43,114 nucleotides of DNA from Cytidiella melzeri (lineage: Eukaryota > Basidiomycota > Agaricomycetes > Polyporales > Irpicaceae). The translations under genes were made by a program, and so were the position numbers. The stretch's first letter is position 1, and each line of letters starts with the position of its first letter. The DNA is taken from positions 1 through 43,114 of the forward strand of contig JABYQR010000366.1 in NCBI GenBank assembly GCA_022592445.1. The letters are read 5' to 3'. Shown here piece after piece: positions 1 through 10,301 of the stretch. The notes below the pieces were generated by a model that did no database searches, was not told where the DNA came from, and worked only from the letters and a program-made list of their open reading frames with translations.

Positions 1-2572
1 AAGAAGAAGGACGGCAAGCTCCGGCTTGTTCAGGATTATCGACAGTTAAATGACATCACAATCAAAAACCGCTACCCACTCCCCTTGGTATCAGATATTA
101 CTAATCGGCTTCGTCAAGCCAGAATCTTCACCAAGTTTGACGTACGATGGGGTTATCATAACATTCGGATCAAGGAAAATGACAAATGGAAGGGTGCATT
201 TGTGACAAACCGAGGGCTGTTTGAGCCTAAGGTGATGTTGTTTGGCATGACCAATTCTCCGGCCACGTTTCAAGCAATGATGAACTCCATCTTTGCTGAT
301 CTCATCGCGGAAGGAAAGGTCTCGGTCTACTTAGATGACATCCTTGTCTTCAGGTCAGACATTGCGGAACACCGGAAAATTGTTCATGAGGTACTATCTC
401 GACTTGAAGCCAACGACTTGTATCTTCGCCCCAAAAAATGCGAATTTGAACAGTCACAAGTCGAGTACCTAGGTTTAATCATTGGTAACTGAAAGATCCG
501 TATGGACTCGGGTAAAATAGAAGCTATCACCAATTGGCCGGTACCACAGAACCTCCGTGATGTACGCGGCTTCATTGGATTTGCCAACTTCTACCGACGT
601 TTCATCAAGGACTTTGCGCGGCATACTCGTCCTCTTCACAATCTCACCAAGAAAGACCAACCTTGGAAGTGGGGAGAAGCACAGCAGAACACCTTTCAAA
701 TGCTCAAAGATGCGTTCACTCAGGAACCAATTCTAGTCACATGGGAACCCGATCACCCCACACGTATTGAAGTTGATGCATCTGGCTTTGCAACTGGAGG
801 GGTTCTATTACAGAAACTAGAGGATGGACAATGGCACCCAGTAGCGTTTCGATCTCAGTCTATGGCCGAAGCGGAACGGAACTATGAGATCTATGATCGA
901 GAAATGCTTGCTATCATCAGAGCTCTCGAAGATTGGCGTCACTATCTGGAAGGATTACCCGCGCCCTTCGAAATCATCACAGATCATCAGAATCTGCAGT
1001 ACTGGCGAACCGCCCAGGACCTGTCTAGACAACAAGCTCGGTGGTCTTTGTACCTTAGCCGGTTTGACTTTGTACCTTAGCCGGTTTGACTTTGTGTTGA
1101 CACACAAACCCGGAAAGACCCTTACTCAAGGGGACCCATTATCCCGACTCAGAACCCTGGAAGTTCTAGATGCATCAGACAACAAGGAACAAGTTGTGCT
1201 GAAACCCGAATACTTCCAGACAATAGCCGCCTCAGGTACTCTGGAGTCAGATCCGTTAGAGTCACGAAATAAGGACATCAGTATTCGAGAAGCAGAGGTA
1301 GTCCAGGGACTAGCCAAACTTAGGAAGGATGGACCCCGAAAGTTGACTGACGGTGGACTTGAGTGGGAAGAAGACAATGGACTGGTTTACTACAAAGGGA
1401 AGCTGTACATTCCGAAGGATAGAGAAGTTCGTAGGGAGATTGTACGACAATGCCATGATGTGTTACCAGCAGGACATCCTGGCAAACACGCAACCCTGGA
1501 ACTAGTCACACGGCATTATTGGTGGCCTCACATAGCATCATTTGTAGAACAATACGTCCTCAGATGTGACAAGTGTCAACGAACCAAACCAGCACAGCAC
1601 CCTGTGGCCCCAATACAGCCCATCGAAGTACCAGACGGACCTTGGCAGGTGGTTGGTGTAGACTTAGTCGGACCACTCCCACGTAGTAAGGGATTCGACA
1701 TGATTGCCGTGTACACAGACTTGTACAGCAAGCAAACACATGTAGTCCCAACCCAGTCTACTGTCACAGCTGACGGTATAGCTGACCTTCACATCAAAGA
1801 AGTGTTCAGGCTCCACGGCATTCCCCGACAGTTCATATCCGATAGAGGACCCCAGTTTGCAGCTTGTGTCATGCAAGCATTGTACAAACGGCTAGGCATC
1901 ACTGGCACCATGACTACCGCCTACCACCCTCAGGCCAATGGTCAAACGGAAAGAACAAATCAAGAGGTAGAAAAGATTCTACGACTCTTTGTTGACCAAC
2001 GACAAGATGATTGGGCAGAATACATCCCAGTGGCTGAATTCGCCATCAACTCCCGGGTCAACTCATCTACTCAGCATTCTCCGTTTGAAGTCATGTACGG
2101 GTATCTACCGGACTTTACCATTCCCATTGGTTGTCAAATTTGTATGCCAAATCTAGACGCACGCCTAGAAAAGCTCAGACAGGTTTGGGCAGAAGCCGAA
2201 GCTGCCTCGCATCTATCTAAGGAAAAGATGGCCAAAGCTTCCGGATACACCCGCAGAGCTACTCCAGTCTTCAAAGAAGGGGACCTTGTGTGGTTGTCTT
2301 CCAAGAACGTCAAAGTACATGAGCAGTCTGACAAGCTAGGGCCTAGACAGCTTGGTCCCTTCACAGTTCTTCAGAAGACCGGTGAACATACATATCGGAT
2401 CAAACTCAAATCCGGATATTGTATTCATGACAACATCAACGTTGAACGGCTATCTCCGTATCGAGGAAACAAAGTAAACGGCCTCATACCAGAACCACCA
2501 GCACCGATCATAGTAGATGATCAACAAGTCTATGAAGTCGAGAAGATCCTAGACAGTCGGATCTATCGGAAG
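1..2572 (+). pseudogene. pol: gypsy A pol: RT, RNase H, integrase (broken)
   Basis: The polyprotein copies element RNA into DNA and integrates it. Frame 1 is open from base 1. RT has palm motif TKFDVRWGYHNI and catalytic YLDD near 331-342. RNase H follows with Asp in RIEVDASG, Glu in YDREMLAI and Asp in ITDHQNL. The integrase has an HHCC zinc finger (GHPGKH ... CDKC), then Asp in VGVDLVGPLP, Asp in FISDRGPQF and Glu in NGQTERTNQE, with a GPF module after it. Breaks: TGA at 490-492, between RT and RNase H, and a 22-bp tandem duplication at 1051-1094 that shifts the frame from 1 to 2. Downstream of it frame 2 is open to the LTR insertion at 2573. The N-terminal gag, protease and RT start are outside the window. 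Confidence 0.95.
1051..1094 (+). repeat. 22-bp tandem duplication inside RNase H
   Basis: Two perfect adjacent copies of a 22-nt unit, 1051-1072 and 1073-1094, each followed and preceded by ctttg. The extra copy introduces a TAG at 1078-1080 and shifts the frame by +1. The B element has no duplication at the equivalent place. Replication slippage between the ctttg direct repeats is the simplest origin. Confidence 0.95.
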
Positions 2573-2744
2573 TGACATGGATAGTCCAACAGAGACCGGA
2601 TTTTTCCAATAATGTCACCAGTTTACAGCCTTAGGTGCCTATCTAGAGCGCTTATTTTCCGGCTAGGAGTGTTACCGGACCTAACCCTAACCCGGGTCAC
2701 GTGACATCCTGCCTTATTTATCAATAGTCCAGACCCAAACCCTA

Positions 2745-3443
2745 GACTCTGACACGGAGACAAGGCTCGACGTGACAAACAGGGACACGAAGTGGATGAC
2801 GACGAAGTGGTGGTGGTAGGCGTGAAGCTCAATACTCTCACCAGCTATAAACCTTATACAGATGTCTAGCCCAGTAAAGACCAAGAGGTCGAGATGGGGG
2901 CTAGGAGCGTACATGCAGCAGTATATATAGACTTCAGGGACCTGCGCACAGACCATGTTGAGGGCAGGCTTTGCAAGAAGCCATGTGAACAAAGAACAAA
3001 AGAACTACCTAAAGGAGAACAATAGCTATTGTCTAGACCTTGCCAAGAACTCTACCCGTGAGAGAATCTATCTAAAAGGAGACCAACTATTGTATTCCAT
3101 TCCCACACCTGTGAGAACATCCTTCCATAAAGAGAACAATAGGGAAAGAACAATAAGGAGCCCATGTGGATGGTATCTATGACGTCAAACCCTAGCTATG
3201 GGCTGAGCCATGTGTCTGTAGCCATGTGGTCTTACTTAAGCTAAGTCACATGCCAGTGTGACGTAGTAGCAAGTAATGTGACCGTGTGGAGCGTCTAAGC
3301 CACGTGATACGGGCGCTTAATAGACGTGCAAAGGAGTTTATGCAGAGAGAATTGAAACTAGGTTGTAGCCCGGAGTTTTACAGATAAAAACAAGAGGTAA
3401 ATTGCGAAAATTAAGGGCTAGTCAGGCCATCCATGACAGACTC
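2745..3443 (-). mobile_element. Nested solo LTR of family B, antisense, with TSD
   Basis: The LTR body is 2750-3438. Read on the minus strand it starts TGTCATGGATGGCC and ends CTCCGTGTCA, matching the 3' LTR of element B at 9542-10301. GACTC flanks it on both sides (2745-2749 and 3439-3443). The surrounding LTR A sequence resumes exactly after the TSD, as seen by comparison with 4490-4510, where the insertion is absent. This is the youngest resolved layer of the nest. Confidence 0.96.
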
Positions 3444-3469
3444 AATCTGGAGCGGTTCCAGATCAACCT

Positions 3470-3720
3470 AGGCTATTGTTCTATTGTTCAACTTCCATTG
3501 ATAGGGATTCCCCCAGTTCCTATTGTCCTATTGTCTTCCGTCTATTGTCTTTTGTCTATTGTTAGGGATTCCCCCAGTTCCTATTGTTCTATTGTTCCTG
3601 ATACTATTGTTCTATTGTCTATTGTTCTAGTCCTATTGTTCTATGTACCCTGGTCCTTGACAGTTACTCAGGTCCTTGACAGTTACCCTGGTCCCTTATT
3701 GTTCTATTGTTACTCCAGCC
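3470..3720 (+). repeat. TATTGTTC-type minisatellite in LTR A
   Basis: Short direct repeats built on ctattgt and tattgttc recur many times, with two copies of agggattcccccagttcctattg. The homologous stretch 4530-4755 of the 3' LTR has the same composition but a different copy arrangement, which explains part of the length difference between the two LTRs. Confidence 0.85.
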
Positions 3721-3776
3721 CCACAGTTACTCCAGTCCCTAGTGTGGGAACTGGTGCACAGACCACCCAGACACAG

Positions 3777-3785
3777 TATATATAG
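3777..3785 (+). promoter_or_regulatory. Putative TATA box of solo LTR A
   Basis: TATATATAG is preceded by the conserved cacccagacacag, about 265 bp from the LTR end. The same block is at 4820-4828 in the 3' LTR. Conservation between copies and the position suggest the U3 promoter, but this is inference. Confidence 0.5.
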
Positions 3786-4048
3786 TACCCCTTACCCTTC
3801 CTGGTTCTGCATCTTGACCTCTTCGTCATTTGCACTGCCAGGTGAGTTAATGCATGTAACTTAGTATCATACCTTATTAACTTCGTCATTTGCACTGCCA
3901 GTATCCGGCCTCTGAGCCTGCTTGCCTGCTCATCATCGACTTTGACCTCGTTGTTGTCGTTGGAGATCCACTTCCACTTCCACTCCCCCTCTTCTCTGCC
4001 CTTGTTTAGGGTTTAGCAGTATAGCAGCAGTCGCTCCGCGACAGGAAG

Positions 4049-4303
4049 CAAATGCAGTACCTAGTCAAATGGAAAGGCTATGGAGAAGGCGATGTAACGT
4101 GGGAACCTGCAGTAAATCTGACCAATGCGAAAGAGAGCATTGCAGAATTCCACGCCAGACATACCAACGCACCTCAGAAATTGCCCAAAGCACTCTTCAA
4201 CTCCATTCCTTGGAAACCGTTGGAGAACATCACAGAAGCTATTGCATCTGACCTCGAGTGGGCAGATGGTAGAGTCCCTGGTCTTAGTTCATCGAGGCGA
4301 TGA
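4049..4303 (+). pseudogene. pol: gypsy A pol C-terminus: chromodomain
   Basis: This is the continuation of the pol frame after the solo LTR. Codons resume at 4049 (CAA ATG CAG TAC) in the same frame that ended at 2572. It contains the chromodomain core QYLVKWKGYGEGDVTWEP, whose aromatic residues in other chromoviruses guide integration to methylated histone H3. It stops at 4301-4303, just before the polypurine tract. The upstream half of the domain (EKILDSRIYRK) is on the far side of the LTR. Confidence 0.93.
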
Positions 4304-4304
4304 A

Positions 4305-4320
4305 TTTAGGAGGGGGGTAA
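4305..4320 (+). other. Polypurine tract of element A
   Basis: The purine run aggaggggggtaa lies immediately 5' of the 3' LTR, where plus-strand DNA synthesis is primed. Element B has nearly the same tract at 9527-9541, showing that the two families are related. Confidence 0.85.
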
Positions 4321-5087
4321 TGACATGGATAGTCCAACAGAGACCGGATTTTTCCAACAATGTCACAAGTTTACAGCCTTAGGCGCCTATCTAGAGCGCT
4401 TATTTTCCGGCTAGGAGTGTTACCGGACCTCACCCTAACCCGGGTCACGTGACATCCTGCCTTATTTATCAATAGTCCAGACCCAAACCCTAGACTCAAT
4501 CTGGAGCGGTTCCAGATCAACCTAGGCTATTGTTCTATTGTTTAACTTCCATTGATAGGGATTCCCCAGGGATTCCCCCAGTTCTTATTGTCCTATTGTC
4601 TTATTGTCCTATTGTCTTCCGTCTATTGTCTTTTGTCTATTGTTAGGGATTCCCCCAGTTCCTATTGTTCTATTGTTCCTGATGCTATTGTTCTATTGTC
4701 TATTGTTCTAGTCCTATTGTTCTAGGTACCCTGGTCCCTTATTGTTCTATTGTTACTCCAGCCCCACAGTTACTCCAGTCCCTAGTGTGGGAACTGGTGC
4801 ACAGACCACCCAGACACAGTATATATAGTACTCCTTACCCTCCCTGGTTCTGCATCTTGACCTCTTCGTCATTTACACTGCCAGGTGAGTTACTCAATGT
4901 AACCTAGTATAAGCTTGATATTAACTTCGTCATTTGCACTGCCAGTATCCGGCCTCTGTGCCTGCTTGCCTGCTTATCATTGACTTTGACCTTGCTGTCG
5001 TCGTTGGAGATCCCCTTCCTCTTCCCCCTCACATCTACTTCACCCTTGTTTAGGGTTTATCAGTCTATCAGCAGTTGCTCCGCGACA
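4321..5087 (+). mobile_element. 3' LTR of element A
   Basis: It starts TGACATGG directly after the polypurine tract and ends CTCCGCGACA, 767 bp. It aligns along its length to the solo LTR at 2573-4043 once the nested B LTR is removed. It has a TATA-like block at 4820-4828. It is followed directly by element B protease sequence. Confidence 0.95.
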
Positions 5088-5088
5088 A

Positions 5089-5262
5089 GCCTTATTCATC
5101 AGTCATCAGTTTGTCAAAAAGCATAAGATTATTCAGCACCCGCTCGAAAGGGTTATCTCATTGCACAATATTGACGGAACTAAGAATAAAGCTGGCGGAT
5201 TAACGCACTTCGTTCGCCTTACACTCACTGTTGGAGACCACACAGAAAAGGCAGAGTTTCTT
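5089..5262 (+). pseudogene. gypsy B retropepsin-like protease fragment
   Basis: This 58-codon open stretch is in phase with the pol frame resuming at 5994. It has the aspartyl-protease features that follow the active site in gypsy elements: ALFISHQFV just after the lost D-S/T-G, a flap-like NIDGTKNKAGG and FVRLTLTVG. The catalytic Asp is not here; it should lie upstream of element A. The frame continues after the solo C LTR with VTDLGPEDVILGLPWL, the usual end of this protease. Confidence 0.88.
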
Positions 5263-5998
5263 GTCACTGTAACAGTTAAGGTTACTACTCACCAGATAAG
5301 TTGTTAGACTTGAGGGGATGGAGTGAGATAGAGTGTGAGAGGTGTGGTGAGCGAAGTACTGGGGAGTACTGAGTAGTCCTTTATCAACAGAGTGGATAAG
5401 ACTGAGGGGATATGCCCTCAGGAGTGCCTCTATATATACATGAAGGGGAGGACCCCAGGTACTACCCTTAGACCCCTAATACCTACATGAGTAAGCAAAG
5501 TAATCTACCTTACTAAGCATGCCCTATGCCCTAGTGGTGCCACTTCAATAATCAACCAATAGCAATTGTCCCCATCACCTGACCCCATGACCCAGCTCCA
5601 AGGCTAGACTTGTTCTAGCTTGTTCTAAGACAAGGCTAGACTTTTCCAGAAGGTTCTATGAACTATGACATCATCTAATGGAATGTTCTATACTATGACA
5701 TCATAGTTCCAGCAAGTTCTACAAGGTTCCAGAGAGTTCTATCATGTGATACACAGATAAGAAAAGGAGCGCATCAGCGCATCAGAGACAGGAGGCGCAT
5801 CAGCGCATCAATTGATAGGCACTGAGAATAAGCGCCGGAATAGGCGCCTGATAAGCGCCAGATAAGCGCTGGATAAGCGCCTAAATAGACGCCGGATAAG
5901 CGCTGGATAAGCGCTTGACAAGCGCTTAAATATTCCCAATAATACCGTTGCCTGGTAAGGCAAGTCTTGTAGAAACATTGAAAATCTGTGACAGTCAC
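5263..5998 (-). mobile_element. Solo LTR of family C, antisense, with TSD
   Basis: The LTR body is 5268-5993 (726 bp). On the minus strand it starts TGTCACAG and ends CTGTTACA, matching the plus-strand copy at 29850-30586. GTCAC duplications are at 5263-5267 and 5994-5998. It interrupts the protease of element B between VT and the following codons. A TATA-like block is at 5430-5438. Confidence 0.96.
5815..5935 (-). repeat. GCGCTTATC 10-bp tandem repeats in LTR C
   Basis: About ten degenerate copies of a ~10-bp unit (on the minus strand gcgcttatc plus one variable base). The same array is at 29920-30040 in the other C LTR. The adjacent part of the LTR repeats gatgcgctgatgcgc. Confidence 0.9.
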
Positions 5999-8900
5999 GG
6001 ACTTAGGTCCAGAAGACGTCATTCTTGGGCTACCATGGCTCAAGCGCGTAAACCCTACCGTCAACTGGGAAAAAGGAGAAATGACGATTCCAAGCGGCTC
6101 GGAAGAATCTCCTAATGAACCTTTCCAGAAGGTTGACAGTAACCGCAAAGAACGTAGACAGTGGGTCAAAGCCGGTATTATCCAAGACACCACTGACGAA
6201 GTCTGGTGTATGGCCGGCTTCACCTACTCTACTAAGCTTGCTGCCGAAGCAAACAAAGCTAAAGTTCAACGCTCCTTCGAAGACATCGTTCCATCAGAGT
6301 ACCACAGACACGCTAAAGTCTTCTCTGAAGAAGAGTCTAATCGGCTACCCCAGCATCATCCCTGGGACCATTCGATTGATCTCAAACCAGACGCTCCTGA
6401 GACTATCAAATCGAAAGTTTATCCTATGCCCCTGGATGAACAAGCCGAGCTTGACAAGTTCATCCAGGAGAACCTATCCAAAGGTTACATCACGCCTTCT
6501 AAGTCTCCAATGGCTTCTCCAGTCTTCTTCATCAAAAAGAAGGACAACAAACTCCAACTTATTCAGGACTACAGAAAACTCAACGACATCACTGTGAAGA
6601 ACCGCTACCCTCTACCGCTTGCCACCGACATCATCAACAAGCTCAAGGGTGCAAAGATCTTCACAAAATTCGATGTCCGTTGGGGATATCACAATGTCCG
6701 AATCAATGAAGGAGACGAGTACAAAGCGGCGTTCGTTACCAACCGAGGACTCTTCGAACCTAAAGTCATGTTCTTCGGTCTCACAAACTCACCTGCTACC
6801 TTCCAAGCTCTGATGGACAACATCTTCGCTGACCTCGTCGCTGAGGGCAAGGTGGCTGTCTATCCAGATGACATCCTGATCTGGAGCAACAACCTGACAG
6901 AGCACCGCAAGGTTGTACATGAAGTCCTCGAGCGACTTCAACGACACGACCTTTACCTTTGGCCGGAAAAATGCGAGTTTGAGAAATCTGAGATCGAGTA
7001 CCTCGGGTTGATCATTCACGCTGGCGAAGTAGCTATGGACCCTGTCAAAGTCCAAGCAGTTTCTACGTGGCCTATACCCAAGAACCTCAAAGAAGTCAGA
7101 GGATTCATCGGGTTTGCCAACTTCTACCACCACTTCATTCAAGACTTCTCAAAGCACGCACGACCTCTACACGACCTGACTAAGAAGGACGTACCGTTTG
7201 TCTGGGGTCCAGCACAGCAGACTGCCTTCACGCTGCTAAAGAAGGCCTTTACCACTAAGCCTATCTTGGCAGTCTGGGACCCTGAACTCCCTACACGTCT
7301 AGAAGTCGATGCCTCGGGCTATGCGACCGGTGGAATCATCTCCCAGAAATCGAAGGAAGATGGATTCTACCACCCTATCGCCTACCGGTCCGCCTCTATG
7401 ACTGAAGCAGAGCGTAACTACGAAATCTTTGATTGGGAGATGTTAGCCATCACCGAGGCTCTCAAAGATTGGCGCCACTACCTTGAGGGGCTCAAGGAAC
7501 CATTTGAGATCTGGACAGATCACGCAAACCTGCAATACTGGAAGACTGCGCAACACCTCACTCGACGTCAAGCACGTTGGTCATTACTTTTGGCTGACTT
7601 CGACTTCGTGTTGGTACACAAGCCTGGCAGTACCATGATACACGCTGATCCACTCTCTCATCTTCACTCTCACGCTGTCACGGACGAAGAAGACAACAAG
7701 GATCAGGTGGTACTGAAACCGGAACACTTCCGGATCCTCGCTACCAGTGCGCTCGCCACTGCTTCTCCACTTGAATCAAAGATCCGAGAATGCACGGAGC
7801 AAGAAGCAGAAGTCGCACAAGCTCTCGCTACCCTTCGCAAGAAGGGTCCTTGCAAACTTGTCGGCGGTTTACTCAAATGGGAAGAGAGTGATGGGCTCAT
7901 CTATTACAAGGGAAAACTCTACATCCCTAACAACAAAGAGCTCCGTCACGAAATCGTCAAATCTTGCCATGACACACCCGCGGCTGGTCATCCGGGCAAA
8001 CACGGCACCATAGAGCTAGTCTCACGACACTATTGGTGGCCAAAGATGAATGCCTTCGTCGAGACTTACGTACTAGGTTGTGATCGCTGTCAACGCTATA
8101 AGTCAGCTCCGCACCCTAAAGCAGTACTACAGCCTCAGAAAACTCCAGCCGGACCTTGGGAACACGTCGGAGTAGATCTCATCACTCAGCTACCACCTTC
8201 TAAGGGATTTGATTTGATCGCGGTCTACGTCGACCATTACTCCGATCAAACCCACATCATCCCCACTACTACTAAGGTTAACGCTGAGGGGATTGCCGAT
8301 CTACACTACAAAGAAGTATTCCGACTTCACGGCATTCCCAAGAAGGTGTTCCCTGACCGAAACCCCAGTTTGCAGCACGCTTCATGCGTGCGCTCTATCA
8401 CCGCCTAGGCATAGAGACTGGTTTTACGACCGCCTATCATCCGCAAGGAAATGGCAAAGTCGAACGCAAAAACCAGGATATCGAACAGTACCTGCGTCTA
8501 TTCTGTCAGCAATGACAAGACGACTGGGTCGATCATCTGCCGGCGGCTGAGTTTGCACTTAACTCGCGAGTACATGCGGGTAATTCACAAACACCATTTG
8601 AGGTCATCTACGGATATCACCCCGACTTCACCATACCAGTTGGCAAGCGAAGCAATATCCCATTGCTTGATGAGCGCCTTGACAACATGGCTCGAGTACG
8701 CAAAGAGACCGAAGCAGCTCTTCGTCTAAGCAAAGAAAAGATGAAGCAACTTTACGAGTCTGAGAAGCACTCTCCACGCATCTTCCAAGTAGGGGACATG
8801 GTCTGGCTAAACGCCAAGAACGTCCAGATCCACCAGGCTACCCATAAACTTGGTCCTTGACAACTCGGCCCGTACAAGGTCATTGAACGCATTGGCGATC

Positions 8901-9376
8901 TCGATTACAAACTCGATCTACCCAGCTATCTCCAAATACACCCCGTCTTCCATATCAACCGTCTAAGTCCCTGGCACGACAATGGCAAAGACGTACCTCC
9001 ACCTCCTGATCCTATTGTCATAGACGGAGAAGAGCAGTACGTCGTCGAGAAAGTGCTAGACAGCAGGCTACACGGATGATGAAAGAAACTACAATTCCTA
9101 GTCAAATGGGAAGGGTATTCAGACGGACACAATAGCTGGGAACCAGTAGGAAACCTTGAGAATAGTCAAGAAGCAATTGACAACTTCTACACAGCAAACT
9201 GCGGAGCGCCCCAGGTCATCAAAGCTTCACTCTTCGCGGATCTCCGCTTGCACTTTTGGGAATTCAATACCCAGACCGACCCCGCTTTCCTTTGCACGAT
9301 CTATCCATCTACATACGATCTTAGCTGGGATGAAGGCAAACACATCGGTCTGGATATCTCAAGAACATCACACTGA
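5994..9376 (+). pseudogene. pol: gypsy B pol: RT, RNase H, integrase, chromodomain (decayed)
   Basis: The long open frame to 8408 carries the protease end, RT, RNase H (LEVDASG, FDWEMLAI, WTDHANL), the integrase zinc finger (GHPGKH ... CDRC) and the first integrase Asp (VGVDLITQLP). The RT active site reads YPDD (6861-6872) instead of YxDD with a small or aliphatic x. Near 8361, in the second integrase Asp motif, one base appears to be missing. Coding then continues in frame 2 with the integrase Glu (KVERKNQD), a GPY module and the chromodomain core LQFLVKWEGYSDGHNSWEP, ending at 9376. Frame 2 has TGA stops at 8513, 8858, 9077 and 9080. Several Arg positions conserved in element A are Trp or His here. 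Confidence 0.94.
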
Positions 9377-9526
9377 CGGGTAACGTCGAGTCAATGACAC
9401 CAGAAGGGGAGAAACTTCCTAGCATCCTTCTGACTAGACAATCAGGGCAATTCTGCTGAATCCCTGTAGACGGGTAGAAGACCTCTATCACCACAGCACA
9501 GTGATGCTTTGCGAGGACGCTTGATT

Positions 9527-9541
9527 TTAGGAGGGGGGTAA
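9527..9541 (+). other. Polypurine tract of element B
   Basis: ttaggaggggggtaa sits immediately before the 3' LTR, as in element A. The 150 bp between the pol stop and this tract has no recognisable gene. Confidence 0.85.
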
Positions 9542-10301
9542 TGTCATGGATGGCCTGACTAGCCCTTAATTTTCGCAATTTACCTCTAGTTTTTATCTGT
9601 AAAACTCCGGACTACAACCAAGTTGCAGTCCTTCTCTGCACAAACTCCTTTGCACGTCTATTAAGCGCCCGTATCACGTGGCTTAGATGCTCCACATGGT
9701 CACATTACTTGCTACTATGTCACACTGGCATGTGACTTAGCTTAAGTAAGACCACATGGCTACAACCACATGGCTCAGCCCATAGCTAGGGTTTGACGTC
9801 ATAAATACTGTCCACATGGGCTCCTTATTGTTATTTCCCTATTGTTCTCTTTATGGAAGGATGTTCTCACAGGTGTGGGAATGGAATACAATAGTTGGTC
9901 TCCTTTTAGATAGATTCTCTCACAAGTAGAGTTCTTGGCAAGGTCTAGACAATAGCTATTGTTCTCCTTTAGGTAGTTCTTTTGTTCTTCGTTCACATGG
10001 CTTCTTGCAAAGCCTGCCCTTAACATGGTCTGTGTGCATGTCCCTGAAGTCTATATATACTGCTGCATGTACGCTCCTAGCCCCCCATCTCGACATCTTG
10101 GTCTTTACTGGACTAGGTAAGCAACCCCCTCTTGTACTACATAGCTGGTAGTCACAATACTAACTTGGTCTTTACTGGGCTAGATAACTTAAACAAAGTC
10201 TGATAGCTGGTGAGAGCATTGTGCTTCACGCCTGCCACCACCTCCTCGTTGATATCCACTTTGTGTCCCTGTTTGTCACGTCAAGCCCCGTCTCCGTGTC
10301 A
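9542..10301 (+). mobile_element. 3' LTR of element B
   Basis: It starts TGTCATGGATGGCC and ends CCCCGTCTCCGTGTCA, 760 bp. It is the plus-strand counterpart of the nested solo LTR at 2750-3438. A TATA-like block, TATATATA, is at 10052-10059, about 240 bp from the 3' end. Confidence 0.95.

Larger units (their letters stand above)
2568..4048 (+). mobile_element. Solo LTR of family A with 5-bp TSD
   Basis: The LTR spans 2573-4043 (1471 bp) and starts TGACATGG and ends CTCCGCGACA, the same ends as the 3' LTR of element A at 4321-5087. It is flanked by GGAAG at 2568-2572 and 4044-4048, a perfect target-site duplication. No internal domain is present, so it is a solo LTR left by LTR-LTR recombination. 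It sits in the chromodomain of element A and cuts that coding region in two. Without the nested 689-bp LTR and its duplicated 5 bp it is about 777 bp, close to the 767 bp of the 3' LTR. Confidence 0.96.
1..5087 (+). mobile_element. Ty3/gypsy chromodomain retrotransposon, family A (5' part outside window)
   Basis: The element runs from inside its reverse transcriptase at base 1 through RNase H, integrase and chromodomain, then a polypurine tract and a 3' LTR ending at 5087. Domain order RT-RNaseH-INT-chromodomain places it among Ty3/gypsy chromoviruses. The base after the LTR (5088) resumes the protease reading frame of another element (family B), so A inserted into B. Its target duplication should be 5088-5092 (agcct), but the left copy lies outside the window. 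It cannot be active: it has an in-frame stop, a 22-bp duplication frameshift and a 1.47 kb LTR insertion. Confidence 0.95.
5088..10301 (+). mobile_element. Ty3/gypsy chromodomain retrotransposon, family B (5' part outside window)
   Basis: A second chromovirus: retropepsin, RT, RNase H, integrase and chromodomain, then a polypurine tract and a 760-bp 3' LTR. Its 5' LTR, gag and protease N-terminus lie to the left of element A, outside the window. It is cut at 5088 by element A and at 5268-5993 by a solo C LTR. The bases after its LTR (ctaag, 10302-10306) are probably its target duplication. Coding is heavily decayed by stops, one frameshift and a changed RT active site. Confidence 0.95.

Noticed and set aside
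2680..2700. cctaaccctaaccc similar to telomeric repeats
   Set aside because: Only two units, and they are part of the LTR A sequence (also at 4428).
2955..3182. Open frame of 75 codons in the nested LTR B, repeated at 9799-10026
   Set aside because: It is LTR sequence carried in every B LTR; no domain and no reason to be translated.
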